Source of the DNA: Atrichornis clamosus
Taxonomy: Eukaryota; Chordata; Aves; Passeriformes; Menuridae
Direction of reading: 5' to 3'
DNA: 64,000 nt
Assembly: GCA_013400975.1 (NCBI GenBank)
Contig: WBMZ01015337.1
Location: 1-64,000, forward strand
Below, in pieces: positions 1-12,505 of the stretch (the first letter of the stretch is position 1; every line of letters starts with the position of its first letter). Below the pieces are notes generated by a model. It was not told where the DNA came from. It ran no database searches and saw only the letters and a list, made by a program, of their open reading frames with translations. A program made the translations under genes and the position numbers.

Positions 1-540
1 CGAGCCCCCCGCCCCTACAGGCCTGGCCCCGGCTCGGCGCGGCCTGCGCGGCGCCGCGGGGAACCCGCCCAACCCCGGCCCCACCGCGGGGTTCGGCGGG
101 CTCAAGAGAAACCAGCGGGACAAACCCGCCCGCGGCCGCCGGGCCGAGGCCGCTGCCGGGCCGCGCGTGCGGCTGTCCCGCAGCAGGTGTCCGTCCCCGG
201 CGGAGGAGGAGTCGCCGGCGGGGCCGCGGTGTCGGCGGGCAGGTGTCGGCGCCTCCGCCAGCCTCCATCCTCACCCCGGCCCGCTCGCTTTCTCCACCCC
301 CGAACACACCCTGCCGGCGGGGGAGGCCGCCCGCCGCTCTCCGTCTGCGGCGGGAGGGTTTTCATCCCGCTGCGGGGAATGTAGGTCAGAAACTCCTGTG
401 CTCGCCCGGATCGTGCAGCCCCGGTGACCCCGCGGCCATGCCCACCCCCCGCGGCACAGCCCCAGCCCCGCGGCGTGTTTACATCGCTCGGGAGCGCCCT
501 GGGAGAGCCCTCGGTACTGCGTTGCTCTCCTGAGCCCTGG
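1..540. promoter_or_regulatory. PRKACB: CpG island, probable C-beta-1 promoter and 5' end
   Basis: The first ~540 bases are very GC-rich and dense in CpG, then composition drops sharply to AT-rich intron. In vertebrates such islands mark promoters. It lies ~31 kb upstream of the C-beta-2 first exon on the same strand, which fits the promoter of the constitutive C-beta-1 isoform, whose first exon lies 5' of the C-beta-2 exon in mammals. I looked for the short C-beta-1 first coding exon (start codon, N-terminal Gly-Asn-Ala, phase-1 donor) and did not find it, so that exon is probably left of the window edge. A promoter of a divergent neighbour is the alternative. The island is seen directly; its assignment is inference. 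Confidence 0.7.
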
Positions 541-905
541 GTAAAATGGAAGACAAAAGCATTGATCTGAACTCGTCATGGCAGGGAGCTTTTTGCTGGT
601 GTTTCTGTTCGTTTGTTTGCTTTGTTTTTGTTGTTTTGTTGGAGTTTTTTTCCCCTCTAAGTACCACAACATAACTTCAAACAATAGAAAGCTGTTTCGG
701 TTGTTGGGTAAAAAAACCTTTATTTTTTGACTTCCTTACTTAGCATCTAGTGAAAAACTTCGGGTATGTTTGGGGTGGATAAGAGTAAAGACGAGACAGA
801 GCAGGCAGTTGAGCAAGCTCAGTGTTGTGATAACAATACCCTTTGTTACTGGAAACTCCTTGGGCGTTAAAATGGAAAAGAGCTTTAAACATCGAAGTTG
901 CTGCC

Positions 906-941
906 TTTTTTTTTTCTTTTTCTTTTTTTTTTTTTTTTTTT
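906..941 (+). repeat. Poly-T tract
   Basis: A run of about 36 bases of T interrupted by two single C residues. It could be the tail of an old minus-strand retroposed sequence or a simple low-complexity tract; no adjoining element is recognised. Confidence 0.85.
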
Positions 942-1953
942 AGTTTGTTTTACTTTTTATATGTTTACTGTTGAGGTCTGGGGTAGAACCGGGTAACCCG
1001 ATTTGCATAGGCCCGTGCCTGACCACACAGCATTCTTCTGGCTTCCCAGGGATCTGCAATGGGTGCTTCCAGCTGTGGGACCACGGGTTCTGCTTGACCT
1101 ACCCAGTTCTGGTGGTTGGTTTCACTTTTCAGTTATCGTGTCTAAACTCGCTATTATAGACTTCATAGTCCAATTAAGAGTATTTGACCATTATTGTTTA
1201 GTGGTTTTGTTGGGGTTTTTTTTCAGTTGAGTGCATTAATTTTGATAGGAAGCATTTTAGTCTAACTGTAAAGACACGTGTGGAGAGAGGGTGGATTGTT
1301 TGAAGTTCTTCAGATGACAAAAAATTGCATTTTGTACTTCACAGTAACTGTACTGATACTAGTTTGTGCAATTAAATAACAATACAACACACTTCCATTT
1401 TTGTGAATTCTTATATTACAAAATGCAGTGATTTTTTTAAGGGACAGAAGGCATTTCCTTCAGAACTTCTCTCTCTCCCTTTGTTAGAGTTTAAAAATTA
1501 AATGCTTCTAGGGACATCAAGCTTAGATGTTTAATTACTCAGAATATTTAGCAGCAAAAAGTTTTGTAATGATACAACTTCTTAACTAGGAGAAATAATT
1601 GGTCATAATTGACATACTGCTGGGGAAGACCAGGATTCACTTACTATGGAAGATTGATAATATATGAATCCTATACAACTAATAAATTATTAGAAGCAAC
1701 ATTTGGTTTTCTGTCAGTGACAGTTACCATGTATCATATTAATAGATTACAATCAACTAAACACTAAAGAAATATAAAATGTGGTGGAGATTTAATATTT
1801 CTGAATTATTTATTTGCATTGTTGAACCAGTTTTCTAGTTTTGCATGTTAAGTATCCTTAGTACCATGTATTCCAGACTTCAGGACACTGAAAATGAAGT
1901 TGTTTCAGGGTGTAACAGAAAAATATCCAGGTTTGAATTCTAAAGGTGATGTT

Positions 1954-2004
1954 ATGCCCTTGATCCACGCATGAAGCTTATGGTATTGTGTGGATCAAGG
2001 ACAT
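1954..2004. repeat. Short imperfect inverted repeat (hairpin)
   Basis: The arms CCTTGATCCAC (1,958-1,968) and GTGGATCAAGG (1,990-2,000) are perfect reverse complements. The stem extends outward by three more pairs after one mismatch, and inward by three pairs including one G-T wobble, leaving a loop of about 15 bases. The stem is short for a microRNA precursor and function is unknown. Confidence 0.6.
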
Positions 2005-5000
2005 GCTAAGGTCCCTGAAAGAACAATGAAGGGTAACACAGCTCCCACTGATAACTATACTTACTAGTTCATGAAATGTAATTTGAGACCTCTTTCACTG
2101 TCTATGGTCAACACAGTAAATCCTGTTCACCTAACTATGGCACTTACATTCTCCTTTTTTACCTTAGCTTTCCATGTAAGTTCAAATATCTTTAGTACTT
2201 GTTACTTCGCTCAGGCTATGGAGTAAAGCCACGTGTATGTGAACACTGTAGTAGACTGGAGAAAATGTTTTGCAGGTGAATGAAATCTGAATGCTGGTAG
2301 TTTCTTAAGGTTGGTCACCAAAAGAGTGAATCGGGCTTGTGTAACAGGGAGGGCAACATGTGTGTGTGTGTATGTATACAGAAGATGAAAAGCTTCAGTG
2401 CAGTCTGTTAGGGTTTTATTTCTATGGCCTTCTGTTCCAGGTTCTCCTGCTATGTATTGTATTTTTATTTAGGGGACCAAAATTAAAAGTTATCCTGTAG
2501 TAATGAGAAGCTTAAGGGTTCTGTACCCATTTTAAACTCTTTATCTGTTTTAAATGGCTTCATGGTTTTCCACAGGGCACAGCAACCTACGAATTCTGAG
2601 GGCTTTTTAGAATGGTGTTATAAGTATCTTCATTTGAAATCTGGAGAGACACAATTATCAGTTGCCATACAAGTTACTCTGTTTGATCCCTCATCCTAAT
2701 ATTCATTTAATTATTCTCATCGTTATTTATTGGGGTTTTTTCAACTGCTCAATTTACAGTAGTTGAGAACTTTTGCGAACTAGAAGTTTAAAATGTCGAC
2801 ATGTAGTAAATTACATTTTTTTAAAAAGGCCACAGGGAATCTACCTTAACTTGTTGCAATTCACGTAGGAAAATGTTAGCTTTACTATTATTCATTATCT
2901 TGGAATAATTTGTTAAAGTAGCGTGAAACATAACCTGCACATCTGAGGTTTAAAAAAGGTCACATAACTTTTTAATTCAGTAAGTGAATCTGTTACTTTC
3001 CAAATCATTATTGATTTTACATGAAACAGGAATGTTTTAACTCTGCTAGAACTACTTTCTAAACTAAAATGAATATCAGCCCTGCAAATTGTGTAGTTTC
3101 TAGAAAGTTTTGTGTGCGTTTTGATTCAGATAACACAATAATGCAGATTTTTAAAGTAATTATGATGTATGGCTCTGAATTATTTACCCTATTAGATATG
3201 CAAAGGAATGTCATATGTGGCAGCAAGAAGTTTGGCTGTAAATGAGTAGTAATCCCACTTGGTGTTTTGTTTGTGGGTTTTGTTGGATTTTTTTGTTTCT
3301 CCCATCATCCAGTCTCCTGCTCCCCTGCACAGGAATACTTTGTTGTGATACTGTCTGTTTCTTTGTAACCACCAAACCGGATTAGTGACCAGGTGATTAG
3401 ATACACTCGGGTGACTTGAAGATTTGTATACTACTCTTCTTCCAATGGATCTTGAAAACACGGGCTTGGCTTCTGAATTTTATTTGCTGGGATTCAGATG
3501 GCCCTTACCGCTTTTTCTATAGCAGTATGTGGTAGCAAATTGCTCTTAAAATGTATTTTAAAAGTATACTAGACATGATTTTCAAAGCATAATTCTGTAC
3601 ATGTATCGTCTAGCCTGGTAGCCAGATCTCCATCTTCTAGTGCATGAGGAATTTATTAATCCAACATGATTTTACTAACTTTGACTTCTGTGGTCTTTAA
3701 ATAGCCAAGTACAGTGTGATGTGTATTCTGCATGTGAGTTTATGTTCATTCACTCCTCCTTCTCCTCAAAGTGTTCCCTACAGTACCTTCAGTATGACAG
3801 AGTTCCCATTATAGTCAGTTCTTTGCTTTTTAACTCTTATAATTATTCTGTGAGTAGTGCTCCTTTGAAGTGTGCTTGACAGGAAGATGCAGCCTTCTTC
3901 TTTTTCTCTTTCCAGTAGATTTTAACCTTCTCTGGGTACATTTCTTAGGAACTGAGGGGAGGGGTATGTGTTATTATTTTTCATGTGCCTTCAGTGCTGG
4001 GTCATTCTGCTGTATTTACTTGTTGAAGACCAAAAGAGACCACAATCTTATTTCATGTAAAGACTGGATGAGGCAATGCTCTATCACTGCTGACCTTGAT
4101 TAGATTAAAATTGGTGAAGTAGAAAAGCTCTGTGTCCGTTGCTGTCCCAAGGTAGCTGATTCCGTGTCACTTTTCCAGAGACCCTTGTTTCAGTGTTTTT
4201 AATCACGGTATAGTTTTATTCAACAGGTAGTCTTTTGCTCATTGCGTTTATATTCTCTGGTTTTGAAATCAGTAGCTTTTGGAGTCTTGTTCTTGGATTA
4301 GAACATCAGTTAAAATATTAATTACTCTTTATACAATACACAATATATATTGCAGTGATGCTGGAATGTTCCACATGAATAACATCTCTAAACAATGTAT
4401 GTAAAGCTTCTTTCACACTATTTTGGGGTTGTATTATCTATTAATCAGGTAGGTTTCAGCAGTAAGTAGCTCCATCATCTGGAAATAAGAAATAGTTCTA
4501 ATTACTTGCTGAGGAAATATCTGAAAATTCCTTTGCTGTAATCACCAATCTAAGACTACCAGTATGCACCATGGGAAGAGGCATCATCTGAAAATTCTGC
4601 TTTAATTAGAAGCAAAATGCTTATTCACAGCTTGACTAGCAAAGAGAGAGGTTATCACTCATTAAAGATAGCCACATGGTAGCATAAAAAAAGGTCAGAA
4701 GGACCTCCAAGTGATAAATTAGTTTGTATTTAGCTGTTGTGGTTGGGCCTTTATTACAAGCTCAGACTGCTTTGAAGACAGAGGTTTTCAAGTTACTTGA
4801 CATTCCCTTGTTGCTGGGTTTGTTAGTGTTTATTCATTTACCCTTATATCCACTTTTGCAGAACTGACACAATCAAAAGTAGTACCCTGGAACTCTGATT
4901 TCTCCTATTTTTTTCAACAACTCTGTTCCCTAGCCTAATTAAGGCTATGCTGTGCTGCAAAAATGAAGCATCTCATTGGTACAGGGAGCAGAATGTGGAC

Positions 5001-8000
5001 AGAGCAGAATGTAAGGATGCAGCAGTGCAGGTTATGGTGTCGTGGGGGCTCCCCTCCACTTCATGTCAGGCTGTCTGGGAGTCTACTCCAGGTAGTTAAA
5101 GTTCTTCTGTAGCTGACACATCTCTTCTTTGGACAGAGCTGTGGAAAGACTTTTGGACGACTGTCAGATTTTGTGTTTTGCCTGCATCCTTATTAGACAT
5201 CATGAAGGGCTTGTTTGTCCAGAAGCTTTTTTTTCTAGCAGTTGATTTATTAAAGGATATTGTTTCTGCTATACAACAGGTGAGTTCCAGATCAGATCTG
5301 AGTAGAATAGTTGGTTTATTTGTTTGTTTTGAATCTGTGCTCCTAGCATTTAAGCTTGCAAAGTTTTCAGTGTCAGGAACCTTGAGTCAGTGGGGATTTT
5401 GCTTATAAACTTGTGAAATGTAGGGCTAGAACTTGGTAAAAATCCTATCCTGCAGTGCTGCTCTCAAGCTTTGTCTTTGTTACAGGTGCAAGGTGCTATT
5501 TCATAAGCATTTCTTTCAGTTGCAGTTCTGCTTTCTATCCCCTGCCACTTGTTTTCCTGCCTCTGTGCCCTCAAGTGTGCTGGAGCAACTATTTATGAAA
5601 CAACAAGGTGAACTGAATTTGAGATTGATCTAGGTTAAAAATAACCCTACAGAAAAGGGAAAGCAGAAGGGACTTTAGTTAACCTGGATTGGCTTCCTGA
5701 TCAGTTCACTGCAGCTACACAAGCAGTTGTACCAGTGCAGGTGGGCTATGGCACAGAGAAGAGAGTGGATAGCAGGCACTAAATAGGAGCTGCCTGACCT
5801 ACTGCTGTTGCCAAAAGGAGAGCTGTGGTTTCAAGCTGTACTGCAAGTATTTTCCTACCATAAGCAGTTTCTACTCTGTGAGTTAGAAACGCTTCCTGGG
5901 AAATGGGAAAGAGAACAAAGTAGCAGTGGAGCTCTGAGGAGGTAAGTAAAGTTAGAAATGTGTTGTCTTAGAGTTGCAAAACTAGAAGACAAAATCACTT
6001 TGTTTCCTTTTTTTTTCCTTCCCCTGCTATGGTTGAGAAAGGATTACACACATTTTATTTATTTGTGTTATTCTGGTGTTCAGGAGAGCTAGTTAAGAGC
6101 TAGGATCCCATTTTGTTTGTACAAACACAACACAATTTGTTCTCTGAAACTCACGTGGTCTGTTTTGGAAAATAAGGTGAATACAGACAGATGGGAAATA
6201 CAAGATGAAAGTGAGACTCAGTTTGTGTGACAAGAGAATTGGGATACAGCAGCAGTAAACAACAGTCTCTTCAGGGCTTGCTTGAGCCTCTCATTGGCAT
6301 CTCACTTGCTGTTTCTTCCACATCTCAGCAGAATAATGTCTGCTAAGAGTAAGGTTTCACAAAACAGCTGAGCCCATCTGGTCACTTGCACTTTTGAAAA
6401 GTCAGTTTTTATTTCTAAACCCTTCACAGGTTACAATTCAAGTGTTTCTCCAATCCACTGTTAAGCTCTTTTACAGAGGCAGAAAACAATGCGGGTTTTA
6501 TCTCTTTAGGTTATCCATAATTATTTTTGCATGCCAAATCCATTCACTGAGGTGTCAGGTGGCAAGAGACAGATTCAAAAGAAGTGCTGAAACCACCACT
6601 GGCAATGAAATGGTCAGGTGGCAAGAAAAAGGAGTCTATTTTTTTAGCATTGAGCTGTTTAAGACCTCACCCTGCTAACTTCTTGGAAAAATGGTTACTT
6701 TAAACTACCACTTTCCCATCTGCATTTGTTCATATAATGAATTACTTAAAAACTTCAAGTTTTTAGTAAGAGGTGTTAACACCTAGGAGTTAGACATTTA
6801 GAGCTGTGTGAATATAGAAACAAGAAATGTTTTGTGTGTTTTTCTCTTTCTCTACACTTACCATGTGGATCTTTAAAACAATACTATTTTAGAACAGGAT
6901 TCTTTCTGTTCAAGATTTTCATTCTGTAGCTTCTCTTTTTTGGCAATTTGATATTCAAACTAAGAAATGTAACAAAGTTTTTATTTCTTCCATTAAACTG
7001 TTTTCTGCTTTTCCCTGCCCAAAGGGAAAAGGGGTTTGCTGGCTTCTAATAAAATGAGTTCTGGTACATATTCCTTGGTATACATGTAGTAAGGGTTAGG
7101 GTAACTGCTTAACATTTTGTCATGCAGTAAAGGTGTGGAAACATCTTGTTCTGGGTTTTGTTTTGTTTTGTGTAGTTTTTTTTAAAGCCACAATTTTTGT
7201 GACTTCAAAATAAACAAATAGTTTCTTTACATTGGGATGTAATCTATCTGTAGTTCTGAGCAATAATTTGGGGGGGGTTTAGAAATGCATCTCGGAAAAT
7301 CAGGGAGGCATATAAATACACTCTGCGTGTTAGAGCTAAATAGGTGCCCAGTTTCTGAGAAAGCAAAAATCTTGTCTGTGACATAACTGTTCTCTACCAG
7401 AGAAAGCCTGATGAGAATTTTGAGCCAAATTTGCCCCCTAGGAAGAGCAGAGAAGTTCTGTTCCACCTTGCACTGACTTTTTTCCTCAAGAGATACACAG
7501 TATATCTGTGATAGAGTAACACTGAAGTAGCAAGGAATCTTACCTGTGATATTAAAAGAAGAGATATGGAAAATCCTCTTTCAACATGTTGTTGGATGAA
7601 TGAATATCTAATCTGTTGAGTGATTTGTAACTGTGTTCATTTTGTTATTGCTCCATCTTGTTAACTTGTATCCTTTCATAAGAAACTGTAATATTTAAAT
7701 AGATGACATTAGGAACTTTTTGTTTCTTTTGTTTCATTTAGGTTAAACTGCTTCCAGGAAGTACATACTCATTAACATACTGCACTTGCTGCTAGCACTT
7801 GTCTGTAAAGCCACAGACGTTCACAGCTACCATGTGGTTCAAGAAATTAAAACAAAGGAAAGTGCATTTTTGGTACAAAGATGGAAACTTGAAAGATAGA
7901 CAAGATTGTTACTTTGCCTGTGCCCAGAATCAGTTTACTTTTCCCTCTCACAAAATGACATAAGGGTGTACGTACTCTGTTACTTCAGCAGGTGCATTGT

Positions 8001-9500
8001 TATAGTACTTAAGGTTAGTTTGATTGTTATAACATTAGGCAGTTTGAAATTCTTTGTCTTTTAGCAAGTAGCAGCAACAGGTTTATTGTATGTGTAAATT
8101 CTGATGGTTAAGCATATGATAATCCACCCTTACTTTGCACAGGGTGAAAACGTGGCTTAACTGCACCAAAGTCTACCAGTGAAATGAAGTTTTTAATGCA
8201 AATTACCTGTATTCAAGTATTTTGTTACCTGATCCATAGATTAATGTGGAGGATGGAGGTTTTCATCTGGGTTCCTCATCGAAAAACAGGGTAGGTGGTG
8301 AGAGAGAGAGGAAAAGCATTGCATAGCTAAAAGCATGCCAAGCCCGTTTGAAAGACCATGGTATTTCCCTCAAACGCGTATTGTTATGATGAATGGAGAT
8401 ATGTTTTCACTGGCTTGTTGAGGATTATTTTATATTGGGCAATTTTTAAAAATTCAAGGCTTTGGTTGTACATTTGTCCTTTGTGAAAAATTGTGTAGTG
8501 AGAAGTGGGGGTCTCATTGAAATCCATGACTGTGCACACCCTGCAAGTCCCAGCACTGGTCCTCTGCTTTGGGAGCTATGGGTTAAGCATTCTAAAGCAG
8601 TAGACTGCAACACTTCATGTTCAAGCTGGATTCTCTCCCTTGGCTGAATAATCTATGTTTTAGTGGTATGTGTTTATGTGAACTGAATTTCAGAGAGAAA
8701 TGAGGTGTTAGATCATTTAGCTTAATTTAATGACCTATATGAATATCAAATTGCAAAACAAGAATGTTTTGAAATTTAAGTGTACAGCAGCTTCATGGGA
8801 TGTGGATGCTTGGGAGCTTGAGGGTGTGTAGTGCTTTGTAGTGGTTCTTAGGGTGTTTCCTGGTTCTTTTGCAAATTAGCAATATTTTTTTCTTTTAATT
8901 TCTTGAGGGTGAATGATCAGATGCAAAACTGACACAAAATAAAATTAGCCTCAGTTTTTCACACAGATTGAGCTAAGACAGTTCCATTTCTATCTAAATC
9001 TGGTCAGTTGTTATGACATGCTTTCTACCAAAAGATTGCTCTTTTGAGTCTATCTACGTCATTATCCAACATCTCATTTAATATTCAAATACAGAATTTA
9101 TTTCATTTGCATATTAACTTAGTTTTTTTATTTTGAACTCCAAGGTAGGACATTCTTGAATATGTTCACAGTTTGGGGTTTTATCCCTCCTATTTTCATG
9201 GTTAAGCAACACTTACTACCATGTGTTGGTGACAAACATCAAATGCTTTGCATCTCCGGTGAACACTCAGGAAAAGGTTGGCAAGGATGGAATGATGTCC
9301 ATGTGAAGAATTATCATGTAATTGCTATGTAAGTGACGTCTCTTGTCTAGAATAGCTAGAGGGCACAATCTGTAGAACTGTGTGTGGCATGGGTAGTGAG
9401 GAATGTCATATGCTTGCTTTATTTCTTGCTTTTTTTTGAATATCTGCTTTGAGTCGTTGTTTCTGTTGGGTTTTTCCTTAGGAACAGGTACCCGTTTTTC

Positions 9501-10430
9501 CTTAACAAAACATTAGAGCCCTCCTTGAGAATGAGACACTACGGAAAAAGAGAATAGAGAAAAAAAGGCAACAGCTGATAAAAGCAGGAATGTGGGTTGA
9601 GAAATGTAAAAACAGGGAGCCAAAGGAAGCACTAAGAAGAGTATGGTCTGGGTCTTCTCCACATACTCCTGTCCCAGAAAAGGGAGCTGAGGAATGCTGG
9701 CCAGAGATGCTCTGCCTGAGGAGGTCAAAGGAAATACTACAGGCGTCGGGACATCCTGAAAAGCTTCTCATACCTAGTTACAGCTTGGTCAGAGCAGTGG
9801 AGTTGATGAAGAGATCTTGCATCATGTAGAGTCTTAGATGGGAAATATATAAATATAAAGGTGAGCCAAGAGCATCTTAATAAGGGGTTTTGGAGAAGCT
9901 GGAGTAGGAGTTGCCATTAGTCCCACTTGGGCCCTGGCACATGTGTTGCACCCTTGTCCCAGAAGGAACTAACTTTCAGGACCCTAGGAACAGCATTATG
10001 GATGTGCTCGTATCTTTAACATATTTTTCCTGGCTGAGCTCTGGATTTAGCCCAAAGTACAAGCTGATCCAGCTGGCATTGTGCCTCTTCTGATCGTAAG
10101 AGATCCCGTCCCCTACTGTCTAGGCAGGGCAAATGGTGAGAAAGTGAAGTATGAGGGCATAATGGAATTTTCCAAGATGAGGTGTGAGGATGAACTTGAT
10201 GCCATGAAGCCTACTGAAATACTGCATTGGGAAGACGTGTCTCTCACAGGACAACAATCTTCTGTTGCTATTACACTTGCCTCAGTCTTGTAGTCAAGAG
10301 TTCTCTGGTTGCAGAGGTGGCATTGCAGGTCAGGGCGCTGATGAGTAGCTTCATTCCAAATGCCCACAGCTACATTCCGTGTTTTTGTTCTGCCACAGGT
10401 GCCAGGTATATTTGGCATATTGTATAGTTC
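9501..10430. other. Anonymous GC-balanced segment in intron
   Basis: This ~0.9 kb stretch is richer in G+C and more complex than its surroundings and carries several overlapping open frames of 60-100 codons on both strands. None resembles a protein I recognise and no single frame runs through. It could be a decayed retrocopy, an old transposon or a non-coding transcript. No function is assigned. Confidence 0.35.
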
Positions 10431-12304
10431 CAGCCAGTTCTTGTGGATTTTTGAGGAGTTGGGGTTTTTTTTGTTTACTTTAATGGATGGTGTTTCTTTA
10501 GATGCTTGCTACTTTCAGGAGCTGAAATGGTATTAAGAAGTTGTTCACTGCAGAAGAGTTGGGATTTTTTGGTGGTGGTGGTTTTTGGGTTTTGTGTTTC
10601 CTGTTTTTAAACAGATGCTTGAAACTCTGCCATATATTGAAGAAAAACGTTTGCTAAGTAATTGACAACAGAAGTGTAGAACATAATTTGGCCAAAAAAC
10701 TATTGTGCTTTTCAACCATAAAACAGTGTTGTGTGATGATTTGGTTGAATTTCTAAATCAGTTATAGCCTCCATTACTTGTTGCTGTTACTTAAGAGTGT
10801 TTTTTTTCAGGACCTCTTTTAGAAGCAGTTTTATAGTTTCTGCTGGGCAGGAGTTTTCAGAATAGAACCTGATTTTTGCTGGTATGTTTTTGAAAAAACC
10901 CCAAACATGTTTGTACTGTCTCCGGCTTGAGGTTTGAGGCTATAATTATGAAACATTCTTCAACTTGCTGCTTTATGGAGTACTTACATGACCAATTTTC
11001 TTTGGCAGTAAAGCTGACTTGAAAAATGCCTGCCCTTATCACCCCTGCTGCTCTGCTCATAGCTACAATTCACTGCTCCTGCTGTGCTGATACGGCTGTT
11101 CAAGGACTGCTCTGATGTGTCACCAAAATGGTTAAGTCCCTTGCTCCTACCTGGCTCTGCTGTTTTAACCCTTTAATTTCATGGACCTCTCTTAAAGCAC
11201 TGCCCCACCTTGTGTTGGGCTGATACAAAGGAGGGATGCAAAACAAGGGTTAAATGGTGTTGAAAGTGGATTTTGCCATTGAAGAAAACACACTTTGGCA
11301 TTTTGCTGAAGGGAGGGAGAAAACGCTGGTGTTGCGTGGTGTTGATCTCTCTTTTTAGATATGTTAGCATGAGATGGTTTTCAATTTGAGGGACTCTTTG
11401 GGGCCTTCCTTTGAACCGAGATGCTGTTGACTGACTTTGTAATGATATGCATCACTGTGTCATTCTCAAATACTATCAGCAAGAGTGTTCCCATTTTTTG
11501 CTTATGACTGAGACTAAAATAGTATTTGTATCATTTTAGTTCTGTTAAATGTGATTACCCTCATGGTCGTCAGAGCACAATTTATTTTGACAAAGTTATC
11601 AAAAAGATCACCAGCCTTCCTCTTAATATTTTTAATTGCTGCAGAATGTACTCAAGTATTTGTTAAGACAAATAAAACTGGAAGATGACTAATACATACA
11701 CCCTCATTTTAGATACAGCATATGAGTAGGGAGTAACAGGAGGAAGAAGAGACATACAGAACTGTGCAGCAGCACAATGAGAGATGTGAAAGAATCTGAT
11801 GCTGAAGTTAGCCTAAATGATATGGTAAGGCTAGAGGTGTAAGCACTGCAAATTTAGTATGATTTTTGGCAAGAAAAATGAAGACATCTCTTGCATTTAT
11901 TTTTTGTGCAGTTGAACTGAATTTTCCACTTAAGGGTGATGATACTGATATTCTGCAGGATGTATTTTTCATTTAAAGTGAAAATAAAGTTCATAGCCTT
12001 GCTCTCCCTTCTTTAAAAGATAACTTGTGGTAGCTTTGCTTTTCTTTGTGTGAAAATAATTCCAAATAGAAAATAGTAGTTGGCTGGTTTTCCACAGTTC
12101 TATTCACAACACTATAATTTTCTCCACCAACTAAATTGACTCATTCATTTCCACTAATACATACAAACTTACTTGTTCTGCTGCCAGTCTTGTTGTTAAG
12201 AGGACTAGCCCAAGACACAGTGGCTGAGAAAATGGAGCAGGAGATGTTCGGTATGGAAAGCATGTAAGTGCAAACATTTTGCATGCAGCTCCTTTGGACT
12301 TGGA
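10431..12304 (+). other. Intronic sequence, no gene seen
   Basis: AT-rich non-coding sequence with two T/G-rich tracts (10,455-10,480 and 10,560-10,612). No exon, RNA gene or recognisable repeat was found. Confidence 0.55.
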
Positions 12305-12505
12305 CATAAATTTTTCACAAAGAGAACTATCAGCCATTGGAATAATCTCTCCAGGGAAGTGGTGGATTCCCCAGCAGTAGGGTACTTTTAAGGTTCAGTT
12401 GGACAGGGTGCTGGGCCATCTTGTCTAGGGTGTGCTTTTGCCAAGAAAGGTTGGACCAGATGATCCTTGCGGTCCCTTCCAACCTAGTGTTCTGTGATTC
12501 TCTGA
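12305..12505 (+). mobile_element. CR1 LINE 3'-end fragment
   Basis: About 200 bases match the typical avian CR1 3' terminus in the forward orientation. Hallmarks are CCAGGGAAGTGGTGGATTCC near 12,351, the segment GGTTGGACCAGATGATCCTT near 12,449, the pyrimidine-rich GGTCCCTTCCAACC, and a terminal TTCTGTGATTCT octamer-like repeat instead of a poly-A tail. Only the 3' non-coding end is left, as expected for a 5'-truncated insertion. It marks the genome as avian. The left border is approximate. Confidence 0.88.

Larger units (their letters stand above)
541..9500 (+). other. Intronic sequence, no gene seen
   Basis: AT-rich sequence without conserved coding segments. It holds the poly-T tract near 906-941, a short imperfect inverted repeat at 1,954-2,004, several T/G-rich tracts (for example 1,203-1,228, 3,263-3,298, 7,150-7,186) and a near-consensus cAMP-response-like octamer TGACGTCT at 9,334. 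All open frames are short and show no recognisable protein. If the CpG island is the C-beta-1 promoter, this is the first intron of that transcript. Confidence 0.6.

Noticed and set aside
271..684. 137-codon minus-strand open frame in the CpG island
   Set aside because: GC-rich islands have few stops; the translation is low-complexity at one end, runs into T-rich intron at the other and matches no family.
6336..6371. Short alternative first exon beginning ATG-TCT-GCT-AAG
   Set aside because: The frame stops after 11 codons and no phase-1 donor of quality is present.
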